Part shown: positions 11,961-24,890 of the stretch, one piece after another
Numbering within the stretch: position 1 is the first letter of the stretch
How the letters are laid out: each line of letters opens with the position of its first letter
From: Nageia nagi
Taxonomy: Eukaryota > Pinophyta
NCBI GenBank assembly: GCA_050084985.1
Contig: JBITNC010000001.1
Location: 110,980,001-111,044,000, forward strand
DNA: 64,000 nt
Direction: 5' to 3'
Notes under the pieces: model-generated
Databases searched by the model: none
What the model saw: only the letters and a program-made list of their open reading frames with translations
Told to the model about the DNA's origin: nothing
Position numbers and translations under genes: made by a program

Positions 11961-12950
11961 TCCTACAAAACTAATAAGAAAACTAAAACATGGAAAAGAT
12001 AAACTTAGTAACAACAACAAAAATCATGAAATCAAAACTCAAATGATCATGCAAAATTCTACAATTTTTCTACATCTATTATAACTAAATAACTCAGTAC
12101 TTAAATCAAGAAGAGAGTCCATTAAGACTCTTATAATATTCTATGCCTTACAATATTCCATTAATATTTAGTATTTTAAGGTATAAGGTTTTAAAGTTTT
12201 ACATTTAAGTTTAATAAATAAAAATTAACCATAATTTTAATATAAATTATAAATTTTAATGTAATTTACATGTTCAATTTTTTATTATATTAATAATATT
12301 TTATTATTATATTTATTTTATGATTGTAATGGTCAAAAATAGAGATAAAAGAAGATGAAAGAAGTAAAAACCTCTAAATACAACACCAAGCAAGAAGGGT
12401 TTAGCAAGTATTTATTTATTAATGTGATTTGTTCATATTTAATTTAATAATATTCATTTTGAAAGAAAAAATAACTTTATTTATCTATCTTGTTTACAAA
12501 GTTAGGCAGTGGCCAAATTATTTAAAATCATCACAAAATGGAGAGATAGGTGTGAAGTAGAAAGAGAAATTAAGATACAAATAGGCATTCATTGGGACTT
12601 TGGTTGGGCCTTCTACCAACATTACATTATCATCATCAACCTCATCACTAAAGGGTGGTAATCTTTTTTTATTTTTTAATTTTAAAAAAATGATTGAAAT
12701 TACCTTTTATTAATTAATTATTATAAATGTTACATTTAGTAAATATAATATAATTATTATAATTACATATGTAGAGTCGACAGTCAATCAATAGGCTGAA
12801 TTTATGATGTATAAGGGTAATAATGATATTGAAATAAAAGTGAATGAAAAGGTGTAGTTAAAAATAAGAATAGTAAGAATTGATTTTAAAAAATGTATTC
12901 ATAGATTTGTTTAATAATATATTAATTTACTAATATTTTCAAATATTCTT
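11961..12950. other. AT-rich DNA, no gene recognised
   Basis: Low-complexity AT-rich sequence between the telomere-like tract and a CACTA gene remnant. No clear exon could be read, though it may be part of the same transposon. Confidence 0.4.
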
Positions 12951-12959
12951 TAGGATATT

Positions 12960-13860
12960 TTGTTATGATACTCTCATAAAATGCACATTCCATCAGTTCG
13001 ATCTCACATTAGATAATGATTGAAGAAAACAAAGTGCTATAGGTATATATGATTTTTTATAGATTATTATTAATAGTACTTTTTACTTAATTTTTTAACT
13101 TATTTTCTAAAAATGTGTATATTTTTTAGGAAAACAAAGAGTGGTATATATCCATAAAAAAGGAATTTAGTGAAGGATGGAGTGTAGATTATGCATTGAA
13201 GCATATGGGAAAGAATTTAAGTTAAAGGAGAGATAAGGTTAGAAGATAAATAAAAAATTTCCTAAAAACAAGCATAAAGGAAATAGGCCTGGTGATATTG
13301 ATAAAAAAATTATGGAAGAGATTGGTGAATAAAGTGGAGGAGTAGGAAGTACATGAAGAATCCATATTTGAACCATTATGGTGTGAAAAACTTGTGCATA
13401 CCTAATATAGCACATCGTCCATTAGTTATACACATAAATCAAGAAAATTGAGAAAAATAGGGATTGAATCTAGATTTGTAAGTATATTTAATTATTTATT
13501 TTATGTTTTTTTGCAATTTGATAAATGTGGTAGGTATCCTTCAAAAGTTAAAGTGAAATATGTACTTCAACATGGTTTTCAAGTGCTAGAATTGAAGATA
13601 GTTATCAAGACTATAAGTAATATTTTACATGCTTTTTAATTAATTAATTATATTATTTTATATTGATGCATTAAATTTTTTTTTGTTTACTAATATTTAT
13701 TTAATTATTCTTTACAAGGTCATGATGGTCAACCAAAGGGGTAGCTAATTGCCAACATGGATGTTGATGATGAGTATAGGCATGGTTGTGATGAGTATAA
13801 ACATGCTGATAGTGAGTGAAGGATTTAGGGTATTAGGATAGATGTGGTATTATTCATAAG
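12960..13860 (+). pseudogene. TNPA-like CACTA accessory transposase remnant
   Basis: A broken plus-strand reading frame at about 13138-13260 gives KKEFSEGWSVDYALKHMGKN, followed by a basic stretch. The leftward gene of the complete CACTA element (33.4-33.56 kb) has YEFGEGWSKKKVF at the equivalent point, which supports homology. Downstream parts read NPYLNHYGVKNLCIP and, near 13720-13800, GHDGQPKG and an acidic MDVDDEY stretch. This resembles the second CACTA protein (Transposase_24 type), thought to bind subterminal repeats. Stops (for example TAA after KNLS) and AT-rich introns split it. The CACTA end lies 0.8 kb further on, as expected for this gene. The family assignment is by pattern only. 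Confidence 0.4.
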
Positions 13861-14249
13861 ACATTCTATAAAAAAAAATTTATTGAATGAGGTTGTATAT
13901 ACTATCATTTGATTACTCTTTTATGATAATTGAGAAATCTTATTATTTTTAAATTATGAATATTTATTATATTCATTTTAATGAATGCTTATTATATTTA
14001 TTTTTAATGTGTTTTAAGTTTTAATTTTATTATTTATAAATTTTATTTATTTATTTATTTAAGTTGTTATCATGTAATTTATTTGATTATAATTATTTTT
14101 ATTATATTAAATTTAATTTATCTTAAATTAAATTAATTTACATTAAATTAAAATTACATCAAATTTAATATTAAACTATTGAATTTAATTTAAAATGAAT
14201 GAAAATTAAAATATAAAATCTTAAAAAATATTAAAATAAACAAATTGAT

Positions 14250-14686
14250 GCTTGGTGTGATGCATAATAAAATATTTCACACTATAAAATATGAAATGCA
14301 TTAAGCATCATGAATTAACACTTTAAAATATATATGATTGATGCTTTAACCATCATGAATTGACATTTTAAGAGATGTAAAAAATGTTGTGTTATTTATG
14401 CATCATAAGATCTTTTGAACGTCACTTTGTTCACACTTATATCATCAACATATGATGCACATAAACACATATAAAATGATACTTTATATAGGAGTTTTGA
14501 TGCTTTTATAGATGCACGTTGATGTTTCGTTAGATTTCAAATCGTAGATATGTTGATGCAAAAATTAACATTGGGATTGATAGTACCCTTAGCATCATTT
14601 TATGCATCATAATTTTTGTTGTTATTTAAAAAATATACTATGGATTGATGCATTGTATGATGAAAAACAGGTTAAATGTAGTAGTG
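14250..14686 (+). repeat. CACTA subterminal repeats and right terminus
   Basis: Repeated GATGCA/TGCATC words (for example TTGATGCATTGTATGATG, TTGATGCAAAAATTAAC) crowd the last 430 bp, which ends ...AAATGTAGTAGTG at 14686, the complement of CACTACTACATTT. Clustered subterminal motifs next to a CACTA-type end are what transposase-binding regions look like. The three bases that follow are GAT. No matching left end with GAT was found. Confidence 0.6.
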
Positions 14687-15300
14687 GATGAACCTCTCAT
14701 TGTATGAGTATATCCAATTTAATAATATCTCTTTTTCATTATGGGAACCAAAATGTGGATTACAAATTAGTATGAATATGGAATATACTCTCAAAAATAA
14801 TAAACACTCCTTATTCAACATGGAATTTCCTTGAATCAACTTGAATCATATTTAAATCTTTGACTATCAAATCTATGCTTCAACAATGCTATAGAATTGT
14901 CAAAACTACTCTCAACAATTTGCAATAATCCCTATAATGAACCACCTTTCGAATAAAAATTAAGAAGAAAATGCCTCAACTCTAGAAATTACCCCTAACT
15001 CTTCAAATTCCAAGAAAATGATGATGAGAAATGGACCATTGGCAATCCTCATGTTCCCATAATGGGTTATTGGTGGCCTATTAAGGGTCATTAGTGGTCC
15101 TATTTTTGCCAAGTTTGATTACCAAATTTTGCAAATGTATATAATTTTGAGCATAGAAACCAATGGTGATAATTTCCAGTCCTAAAATTAAACTCCAAAA
15201 ATGACCATTTTCAAATCATTTTAGTTCAATCCAAGTTCACCTCAAGTAAGAAAAATATGTTTCCTTCTTAATCCTTTTATTAATGTATTTAATAAAGAGA
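14687..15300. other. No gene recognised; cluster of GGACCA/GGTCC motifs
   Basis: Flanking DNA of the CACTA end. Around 15032-15101 three copies of a palindrome-like word occur (TGGACCATTGGCAATCCT, GGGTTATTGGTGGCCT, GGGTCATTAGTGGTCCT). They resemble a motif scattered in the element at 23481-30947. Confidence 0.4.
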
Positions 15301-15304
15301 TAAG

Positions 15305-16130
15305 AGATACTATCTCAAAGTTGGAAAGGAGGAAGATTATTGATGTCCAATCTTATGGATCTTAAGAGAATAGTGGTATCTAAGTACCAACACCATTGAA
15401 TACCCTTACTTTCAATTTTCATTAAGTATTTGAGAGCTAAGAGAGGGTATATCTTCAAGCTAGGAGGCATTTCTATCATACAATGAATTCTCTTCAATAA
15501 CTTGATGATATAGAATATAGAAAATATCAATAAAGTTTATACATAAAATTTTGTTAGGATGATGGAATAAGGAACATATATATTTTTTAAAAAGGTATCA
15601 CAAGCATATTTACCAAATCCCTTTCAATATGTCCCAACCAAAGTGTCTCAAACTAGGTCCTCATATCTCAAATCTATAAACTATAGTTAGAGAAACAAGT
15701 ATATGGAAGAGCTTGATTTTTATCATTATATCCTCAAACTAGAGTTGGAAATATTGAATATCCAATATAACAGTTGCATCATATCCCTTATTCAATATTT
15801 TCTATAAAATTAGGATCAATATAAAAGTAGGAACTATGAAAATATTACCAAATTAGGTCTATGAAGTGACTATCTCGAAAGGTTGCTCCTATAAAGTAAT
15901 ATGAATTTTGGAAGCATCTACTTTTTACATATTAAAGTACATCCCTTTTATCTTTTTAAGATTAATTTCAATACCATGTCTATCACAAAATTTATACAAA
16001 GTATCAATTTGAATTTTAAGCCTAGTTGTATGAGTCAATAAAGAATTACGATTTACAAATAGCAAGATGGAGATCATGGAACCATGTAGTAAATAATCCA
16101 CACTTGGGCCTAAGATTTTTATGATCAACT
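15305..16130 (-). pseudogene. LINE (non-LTR) reverse transcriptase remnant
   Basis: On the minus strand the frame at 16128-15925 shows SILLFVNRNSLLTHTTRLKI, then IDTLYKFCDRHGIEINLKK. This is the palm-to-thumb region of a plant LINE reverse transcriptase, where the family has LLFADD; here the catalytic Asp pair has become Asn-Arg. Further left, broken frames give SLTIVYRFEIWGPSL-like sequence (with a stop) and the C-terminal part near 15520-15330. The N-terminal half and the poly-A end were not found. It is a fragment, long inactive. Confidence 0.55.
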
Positions 16131-16134
16131 CATA

Positions 16135-19130
16135 TATGCTTTGGAGTTATATCAATATTTATGTTGAAGTAGTATCAAAAACATATCAATATAAATTTTA
16201 CATAAAAGCAATGGCTAAAATAGGATGCAAATAAAATAAGAAAAATAATGGCATATCTATATTTAAGCCTAGATCATACATTTTAAGAATGATTTTATCT
16301 ATGGGTACCATTAAATTTTATTTCCTTTGGTGAAAGAGATTTCATGCCTCCTATTATTTTTTAGATTTAATTATAACCTTCTATGATAACATATCTTGTT
16401 TTATCAATCCATCAAAAATGTTATGTGTTATGATGATGATGATGATGATGATATCTTTTAATTTCCTTTAAACTCAATTGTTTTTAGCACCTATTAAAGT
16501 TTTTATAGAGATTAATATGTCACTTATGTATTTAAATTATTATTTATAATAAATTAGTGAAATCACCAATATTATTTTGATTCTTGGTTTAAGAATTCAT
16601 GAATTAGGTTATAATTACAAATATCATTATATGTTTATCTAAAATCTTTGTAAAATAGCTACATAATGAGAAAATGAATTTCATCCTCTATGGTATTCAA
16701 ATTACAAAACTTACAAATTCTTTTATCACATGGTGTTTTAAGTATCATCCATCTACCTATTTCAATATGCAATTCATGTTAAGTAGTTCTTAATTTTGTG
16801 ATAATAAATGTTTTTAGACTAGTAATCTTATGATGGTAGGATGGGTGTTAAAGTTTTGGATTGATAATATTTTTATAGTATGCTAGTTTTCTCTTATTTT
16901 TAATATTATCATTGCTCTAAAAAAATCAATTATTTTATTTACAATTTATAATTTTAATTTATCATGATCTAAAAGTGTTATATTATTATGTATTCCCCAA
17001 GAACCAAGCCACTTACTAGAGTCTTTTAACTAACCTTTTTTATGAGCATTCACTATGTTCTTACATTTCATATACATTTTTTAAAAATTTTTGTCTCCTT
17101 TAAATCAATTTTTATTTAATATGAATAAGAGTGTGAGATGCATTTGCTTCATCCCTATTTTTAATTTTTTTTCAAATATTTTTACATAGTCACATGATCA
17201 AAAGATATAAATATAACATTGGCATGTATATACATATCATAACCATTTTATGAAAGATATGTAAAATAGGTGCAAAAACTAATATGAATAAAAAAATTTA
17301 CTCTCTTTTGCTTATTCATTTTTTACCTATTTTAATATGAGGGCTTTATTTTCACCATAATAAATTCACATCAATATAAATTGGATTAAGAAAAAGAAGT
17401 ACTTGTAGTAGATATCATTAAGGAGATTGATTAAAATTCAATGAAATTTAAATGGGAGGATGAATGTTTTCTTCCTTCTATTTTTAAAATCTATGTTTAT
17501 ACTTATCTTCTATAAACAATACCACTCACTTAAACCTTCAAAAAATGAAAAAAAAAAATTTAATTTATACATGAACATTAGAATTTTTAATATAGTATTA
17601 AACATTAATGCCTATTGTATATTAACTTTAATTAAAAATAAAAATTAGATCTATCTATATCCAAAAATCTAGCACATATTTTATTACCTTAACATATCAT
17701 TGATGTATTTTATTTGAAAAATGAATGTTTCATTTTCAAGTTGATAAATATTCATTCCTAAAAGGTAACACATTGTTGTAGATATCACAACTTGCATTTG
17801 AGCAAGGAATATTATTTAAACATCTAAGGTTCTAACAAGTTTAAATCATTTAAGAGATTCTCAGGGATGGTAGAAAGGCAAATTCCACATTGCTGAGAAT
17901 TCATTTTGTATTTTACTACATATTCTCATATTTTTGGAGTAATTAAATATTTTCAAAGTGTGGTAAACTTTGTTTTTAGAAATACAAATAAACTTTCCTA
18001 GGGTGCAAAAAAATTCTTCCCCAACAAAACTTTCTTGAAGTGTGGAAAAATTGCTATCAAGGCGATTCTTGAAGAAAATCATGATCTCATGCCTACAAAG
18101 TCATCATCACTTTATCAAATCAAGGTAACATTCAAAGATAAACTCTAGGATGGGAAACCATAAGCTCATTATTATAGCAAAGTCATAAAATAACTTTCTC
18201 ATGACTTTCAAGGAATCCCATCACATCAATGTTTTTAGAATGTGAAACATGTATCAAAGCATATTGGAGATAGCAGTAAAATTTCTCATTGGTATAAATT
18301 TATGATAGTATCAATTGAACTACTAAAAGGTCTTAAGAGTTGTATAAATAATTATATATATTAGTTAAACTCATGATATTTCTACATTTCTTGTATAACA
18401 AGATTTCCCATTTACACCTAGAAAAATGATATAAGAAAAAAACTATAGTTGTAATTAGTTAGATGATAGTTATGGCTATAGACTATAACTTAGATATTTT
18501 TATAGAACTTTTATTATTTTTTTTAGTAGATACAAGTTGTGAATTAGATATTTTTTAGGTATTTTTATATTTCTATTATTTATGTTGGTAAATATTTTCT
18601 ACATCTGAGGCACCCAAATTGATGTATTCATAAGGTTAGATTTACCAAGCATTTTCTCCTTGGTAATTGAATATTTGTTCTTTCATAATAAATTAAGTAT
18701 GATGGTATTTTTCCTTTTGTTTCACTATGTAGCATTTGTATGTCTTAAATGATTGCATCACATGTATGTTTCCTATTTTCCTAAGAATGTTAGATGAAAT
18801 ATTTGTGACTATAGTCTCAACTCTCATGCCATATATTAATAGATATCAAATGAAGTGGTGCCTGTGAGCCAAGAATCCTTCCTCATGATTCCAAAAATAT
18901 TTTTATAATATTGGATTGGCCCTAAGCATCACCCTTTTTCCCTTTATTTCATGTACTCTTTATATTTTTTTACTTTTAACTATCTTTTTTTCCTCCACTT
19001 TATTATGGATAAAGCCTCATCCTCACAAAATTGGATATGGGAATTGAGAGGTGGGTTTTCTCATTTATCTATGACGGATCTTCTAATGGGTTTATATATC
19101 TATATACAAGAAATAAACCTTATTATTTTC
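16135..19130. other. About 3 kb of AT-rich DNA, no gene recognised
   Basis: No convincing coding region on either strand. A (GAT)n microsatellite lies at about 16432-16452. Part of 16135-16500 may be the upstream remainder of the LINE fragment, but no motif could be read there. Confidence 0.4.
16432..16452. repeat. (GAT)n microsatellite
   Basis: About seven uninterrupted GAT triplets. Confidence 0.8.
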
Positions 19131-19139
19131 AATTTAAAT

Positions 19140-20360
19140 GGATTGAAATAATGGGAAACATAATCTTATCTATGATATTAAGATTCCATCTAAATTGATC
19201 TTTCAATAAAAGAGATATAAGATCCTATTGGTGGAAGGTTGATTAGTTATCATCTTGAATAAAAATGTATCATAGAAAAAATTAGATCCTATCCATCTTT
19301 CTATTTATGAAATATTTCTCAAGAATAACATGTCTCTATCTAAGGGATAATAATATTTGGGATCTTAGATTTCCAAAAGGATAGCCATGAACAAACACTA
19401 GGTCTTCTTAGTAATGTTCATATTTGATGCTTCCTAGTAAGTTTTTCAAATTGTAGATTGTCAATTTTTTTATGAGATACAATCTCTCAAAATATAAAAA
19501 AGGTTTTCCAAGAATCATCTTGGATAAAAAATATTGGATGTTTTAGTGACTAAATACCTATCCATCCAAGGACATTTGGTCTATATCCATGAATACATCT
19601 TGCATCACCATAACAATGTCGGATTACACTTTTTTGATAAACATGCATAAACTATAAATTCTTCATTGTAAATTCATCTATGATTATCCTTTTGAATTCT
19701 TCCTTCATATTTAACTATTTTTTGGTATATATGTGATAACTTACATGTAAAAAAGTAATAATGTCCATTACATTCTCTCTTGAAATAAATCATAGGCTTA
19801 CTTTTGTTACCCATGAATTTATTTTTCTTAAAATATTAAATTATCAATACATGCACTTATTTCTTTCTTAAATCCATATATATCCTTTTTCAATGAATAT
19901 ACATAACTTCTTTACCTTAACCTTAAAAAATAGGGATTGTTATCATTATCATTATCATTATCGTTATCATTATTGTTATCGTGATCGGTATTGGTATTGC
20001 TATTGCTATTGCTATAATTGTTGATGTTGATATTGTTATTTTTTTTGTGTCTATTCTTATAACTATGTATTCAAAAAAATATTATCAATATACAATTTAT
20101 TTACTTTCTATATCCTTTAGGTTGTAATAGCAAGGATCATTCTAGTCATTTTCCATCTTGTTATAGGTGTAAAAATATTTCCATAGTCAATCCCATACCT
20201 TTAATGAATCCCTTAAGTTGATCTTTGTGTCTCTCAACATTGTCAACATTGGTCTTGTATAACCACTTAGATCTAAGAATTTTCTTTCTCTTATAAAGCT
20301 TCATAATCTTTTATGAATTATTTTCTTTTAATAAAATCAATTTCTTTTTGTATATTTTTC
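19140..20360 (-). pseudogene. pol: Copia reverse transcriptase remnant, minus strand
   Basis: The minus strand from about 20310 reads LYKRKKILRSKWLYKTNVD, then NVERHKDQLKGF, the start of a Copia reverse transcriptase (family KWVYKTK...VERHKARLVAKGF). Further on, 19915-19780 gives VYSLKKDIYGFKKEI and NKSKPMIYFKREC, matching the VYKLKKALYGLKQ and SEPTLYVK regions. Stops and frame changes separate these pieces, and the catalytic YVDD was not legible. The part left of 19640 is only tentatively included. The possible 5' LTR of this element is discussed at 20636-21181. Confidence 0.6.
19937..20040. repeat. TTATCA/TATTGC microsatellite
   Basis: Six-base repeats TTATCA passing into TATTGGTATTGC-type units. 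It lies inside the decayed Copia fragment. Confidence 0.7.
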
Positions 20361-20635
20361 ATCCACATATCATTGTTACATGAATCTTTAAAATATGAAA
20401 TTCAAAATCCAACTTGAGAAATAAAAGCATATTTATCCATCTGATCTTTGAGTTATTCTTCTTCATCTATATAATATTATTCCTTTCTTACTTTACAATT
20501 ACTTGATCCAATTCATGAGCTTTAAACTTTTTATCAAGAATTTTATTAGGATAATGCATTAAATTATTTTTCCTATCTATTTTTTCTCCATGAGGCTAAT
20601 GATGGGACTTGTTTAAGTATCACCTAATAAATTCT

Positions 20636-21181
20636 TGTTAGGATTTCTTATTGGACTACTTGGTGGATATAATGAATAAGTAGGCACATTAGTTTTTAAT
20701 GGATTATCCCAAAAATGAACTACTATCATCTATAAATATTATCTTCTCTACATGATCTTAAGCTATACTTAGCATAGGCCTTGTGTGTATTAACATTTAA
20801 ATATTTATGAATATTAGGACCACATGTTTAACTCTTGTTTGTAATATGAGTGTATATATGAATTAATGATAACTAATAATTGATATTAGAATATATTATT
20901 ATGTAGTCCAACAATAATGGTTATATCATATGGATTGGTAGAACTTTGTGTGCCTATTTAAGGGCCCTTGTGCCAATCATCATAACATCATCTAGCAATC
21001 ATCTAACATCATGTCCATATTCTTGAGTGTTATTCTCTTCTTTTATTTTGTGTATTTATTTCACTTAAATATTACTTTTTATGGATAAATCATGGTGATT
21101 GTACTAGCCCAAATCCACCTTAGATTCCCTTGTCGTATTACTATGCTATGCTATATGAGTTACACACTAATATTTCTAACA
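20636..21181 (-). repeat. Possible lone LTR of the minus-strand Copia
   Basis: The block starts TGTTAGGATTTC and ends TATTTCTAACA, so it has the short inverted TGTTAG/CTAACA ends typical of Copia LTRs. It sits just upstream (in minus sense) of the Copia fragment. No second copy and no clear primer site were found, so the call rests on its ends and position only. Confidence 0.3.
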
Positions 21182-23475
21182 TAAACATATATACATATTT
21201 TTTTAACCCATAAATAAGCTTGAAAGGTTTAAGGAAAGATTTGATGCACTAAAAAGCAAATGGTAGGGTTTTGGAGGCATATATATCAAATATGTATGGC
21301 TTCTTGAGTCATGATTTTGATCTAAAACTTATTCAATTATTCCTAGTGGTATTTCTAGATCCAAATTTAGGCTACAAATTCAAAATCATAGGAAATATAT
21401 TGAAATTTTAAGAGAAAATTTGAGATATTAGTGTGTTCAATGTGAAAAAAATTGGGTTTTTCCAAATCATTTTGATTGAGGAAAGTTGGTAATTAGGTTA
21501 GGATAGAGAATCCTCAAATGGGTCTTTGTAAATGTTGAAGTTCATTAAGAAATCGGTGAGATATGTGCATCCAAATATAGGTACTTTTCTGTTAAAATTT
21601 ACTCTAAGATTGAAAAGCTATGCCTCTTATGAGATGTTCTCCTTTAAATCTTTTAGAATCCAAGAACCTAATTTATATTGAGAAACCATGGATGCCTTAA
21701 ACCTAACATTTTATGCCCTATTCGAAGTATGAAAATATCATGATAGACTTTGCTATGGCATCACCTCTTCTTTCCATTTATTTGGTGTGCTTTCTAGTGT
21801 TAGATTTAGGAGGACAACCCCCTTTTAATGAGCTTATAGGGTTTGTATTCTAGTTTCCATGGCAGTTGCAATTCTTTGTTTCTTCCATTTACACTTTGAT
21901 CATCACATCTTGTGCTTAGAGTTTGAGTATTTTTCTTAAGTCAACTAGGCATAAGTGTTGGTGTTATTTTATTAATTTCATTTAATTAATTTTTTTGAAA
22001 AAAAAATTAAGTTAATCAATGAATGGCTTTGAATTAAGTTTATTAATATTATTTAGTAAATAATATTAGATAAATACTATTTATTTAGTAAATAAGCTTT
22101 GATTATATTTTTAAATTAAAATGAGTTAGGTTTCAATTTAAAACTATAGGATAAAAATTAAATATTAAATCAAGTTATGAATTAATGAAGTTTATGCTTT
22201 AAATTTTCTTCTTATATTTAAAATAAATTTTAAATTCAAGAATACATAAATGTGTATAGTATTTAATCTTCTTTTGGCATGTTTATAAAAAGATCGTGCA
22301 AGTTAAAATATTAGAAATTGAAAGTTGTATATTTTTTACTTAAGTGCAATTGTGAATTTTGGAAAAGATGGAATACTTATGTGAACTTGTACTTTTCCTA
22401 GAAAACATTCAATTACATTTAAAACACACATAAAAATAAAGGTTATGTTCAACCTTTCTGCTATGATCTATCATGCCCAACTTAAGAGTATGACCTTCTT
22501 AGAGATAAAGTTTCAAGATCTAAATATTGTGCATCAAACCTGTATTGTGAATTTTATTAGCCTTTGAAAATCTTATTAATAGAATATGTAATGATGTAAA
22601 ATATATTGTTATTATTTATTTGTATCATCACCCCTCTAATTGCAATGCTTCTCATCAATCTTATTTCCAACTTCATAACCCTAAAAATTTAGACCTATTT
22701 TTTTAACTTAAACATTCGAATGGTCTTTAAATGGACAAGTTGATCCACATGAGCATGTCAACACTGCTAGCTAGTTAGCACCCATATGGAAAGATGGGTG
22801 GAATCTATAATAACCAACCCTAATTGAAATATTTTTGGTGTTCACTTCTCAATGCTCATCCCATTAGAAGATTTCCCATAGGTGATCCCACCATTTTCAT
22901 TCATGAACTGTGTAATGAATATTCTAGTCATGGCATTGTGGTTTCCTAATTGGGGCCCATATCACCTAAGAGTATGCTCATACACAAGGTTAAACATCTT
23001 CACTTTATGTATGACCCTTCAATTCATAGGTATAGATGGATTTTCCTAGGCAACCTTCCATATGAAATGGGTAAGCATCATCACCTATGGAACAATCATC
23101 ATACTCCTATTTTCTTAACTATAAGAAGTATGACTATAAGTTACCTTCACCTAATAACTATAGTTTTGTTGATTGCTACCCTCATCTAATAATCTATCAA
23201 GGATATGAGACATTATCTTATCCATATCTATTGGTTAGGTCCACCATGGTGTTTAACATCCTCATGCCCATATGTTGGGGAGCCATGGGTATTAAAATAA
23301 TATTTTGAGTGATTTGTTTAGTCTAATAAGTTTTAAAGCAAAATCATGAGTAATACTATACCCATACTATCATCCCTAGGAATAATTGGTTCTAGATCAA
23401 TTATTAGATTTCTAGGTTTCATGCTTGAGGCAAGTAATAACCAATTAAATTTCAAACACATCACTTATCACATTA
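21182..23475. other. 2.3 kb without a recognisable gene
   Basis: The left part is AT-rich. The right part (22640-23330) is richer in G+C and has modest open frames at 22950-23308, but their translations match no family I know. It could be a decayed host gene fragment or the inside of an unrecognised element. The Tat-type element inserted at its right edge. Confidence 0.4.
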
Positions 23476-23480
23476 GTAAT

Positions 23481-24359
23481 TATTTACAAATAAAATTGAG
23501 CATGCAAATAAATAAATAGGTAAATATCTACAAACCTAATATATCTATATTTGAGCTACAGATAGCAATTTATCCTTAATAGCAATGAACAAGATAACCA
23601 ATTCAAAAATTTAAATGTAATTGTACCAAACAAGACTGTGATTTGTATACTTACCTCATGGAACGTACCTGACAATGAAAGATGAAGATGTTGGCGATGT
23701 ATTGATGATGAATGCCCTTCCAAAAACGTAGTAACCTATGAGGATGCAAAAAGAGGACCACAGGTAGTCTATTTCAGAGATATTAGAGCACCGATGATGT
23801 TCTTTCATTCATAAAGGAGCACTGGTGGCCTTCATTTGATGATTCTTGATCTCTCAATCAAGTCCAAAACTTCGATATGGATGTCTCATATAGCAGTGTG
23901 ATATCAGAATAGATCGTGGATGTCAGGATAGCTCACAAAAGGAAGCACATAAACCACAGCCTTGTAGGTGGTACCAAGAGATACCTTAAGGGGTTCCCAC
24001 TACAAGACCATACGTGGGATCGTGTGTATCCTTGTTATGTGGACTTACTATTAGATCCCTTATTTATATAGATAATAGATAATACAACCCATGGGTCGGC
24101 ATACATCTACATAAACAAGGCTAATTCATAATATTCTAGATAAACACACCAATAAACAAGGTAATTTATACAATATTCAAGATAATTCATGCAATATTCA
24201 AGATAATCCATGCAACATTCAAGATAATCATTATAAGATTCACATTTAAGAAAAACATTGATATTATCACTTTAAGACATTCAAGACATATATTTAGACC
24301 AAGCATATTTTCATTAATTTATTGATTTAAAAACATAAATTCATTTTTATGTGTTAACA
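23481..24359 (-). repeat. Element B 3' LTR (left)
   Basis: Matches 30068-30947. The first base pair TG is mutated to TA in this copy. On the minus strand it holds a TATATAAATA-like box near 24058-24070, the presumed promoter of the LTR. Confidence 0.85.
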
Positions 24360-24374
24360 GATGCCCCACTTTGG
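24360..24374 (-). other. Polypurine tract of element B
   Basis: Minus strand reads CCAAAGTGGGGCATC directly before the left LTR, the right place for the plus-strand primer of a minus-oriented LTR element. Confidence 0.65.
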
Positions 24375-24649
24375 ATGTGAAATCGAAAGAAACATGAGGT
24401 GAGTTGAGATTTTGCATTCAAAGTAAAAACACAATATCATAGCAAACAATTTGATAAGAAATAATAAACATTAACCATTCTAAACTTAAACAAAATCATG
24501 ACAAAGCTTGTTAGTACTAGATATGGGTTGAGAAAACTCCCTTTTGATATTACCTTTGGCATGCTTGCCCCTTGTGTTTTGCCATAGAAGGTGATAGCCT
24601 GATATATCTGATAATCTGATAATCTTGCTGCAATGTTGGTGACTCATGA

Positions 24650-24890
24650 CAACAAACCTAACAACACACATGATGATGACATGACAGATAACCTAACTAC
24701 ACATGACGACCTGACAGATGACCTGACCACACATGATGACCTCACAGATGACCTGACCACACATGATGACCTGACGATAACTTGATAAGACCACATCACA
24801 AGATAAGACATGATAACCATGGCAACACACATGACCACATCACAAGATAAGACATGATAACCATGACAACACACATGACCACACATAGGG
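24650..24890. repeat. Short tandem repeats of two kinds
   Basis: First, units of about 33 bp built on GATGACCTGACCACACAT (24665-24775). Then a 53-bp unit containing CCACATCACAAGATAAGACA, present twice (24790-24885). They belong to a larger repeat region in the 3' part of element B. Confidence 0.75.

Noticed and set aside
20580-20635. Primer site of the minus-strand Copia
   Set aside because: The minus strand next to the LTR-like block reads TTAGGTGATACTTAAAC, too far from TGGTATCAGAGC to accept.
23998-24012. CACTACAAGA as a CACTA terminus
   Set aside because: It lies inside the LTR of element B and recurs at the same place in the other LTR (about 30587); no partner end or duplication fits.
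24644-24886. Minus-strand reading frame rich in VRSSCVVRSSV
   Set aside because: It is a by-product of the short tandem repeats; no start context or homology.
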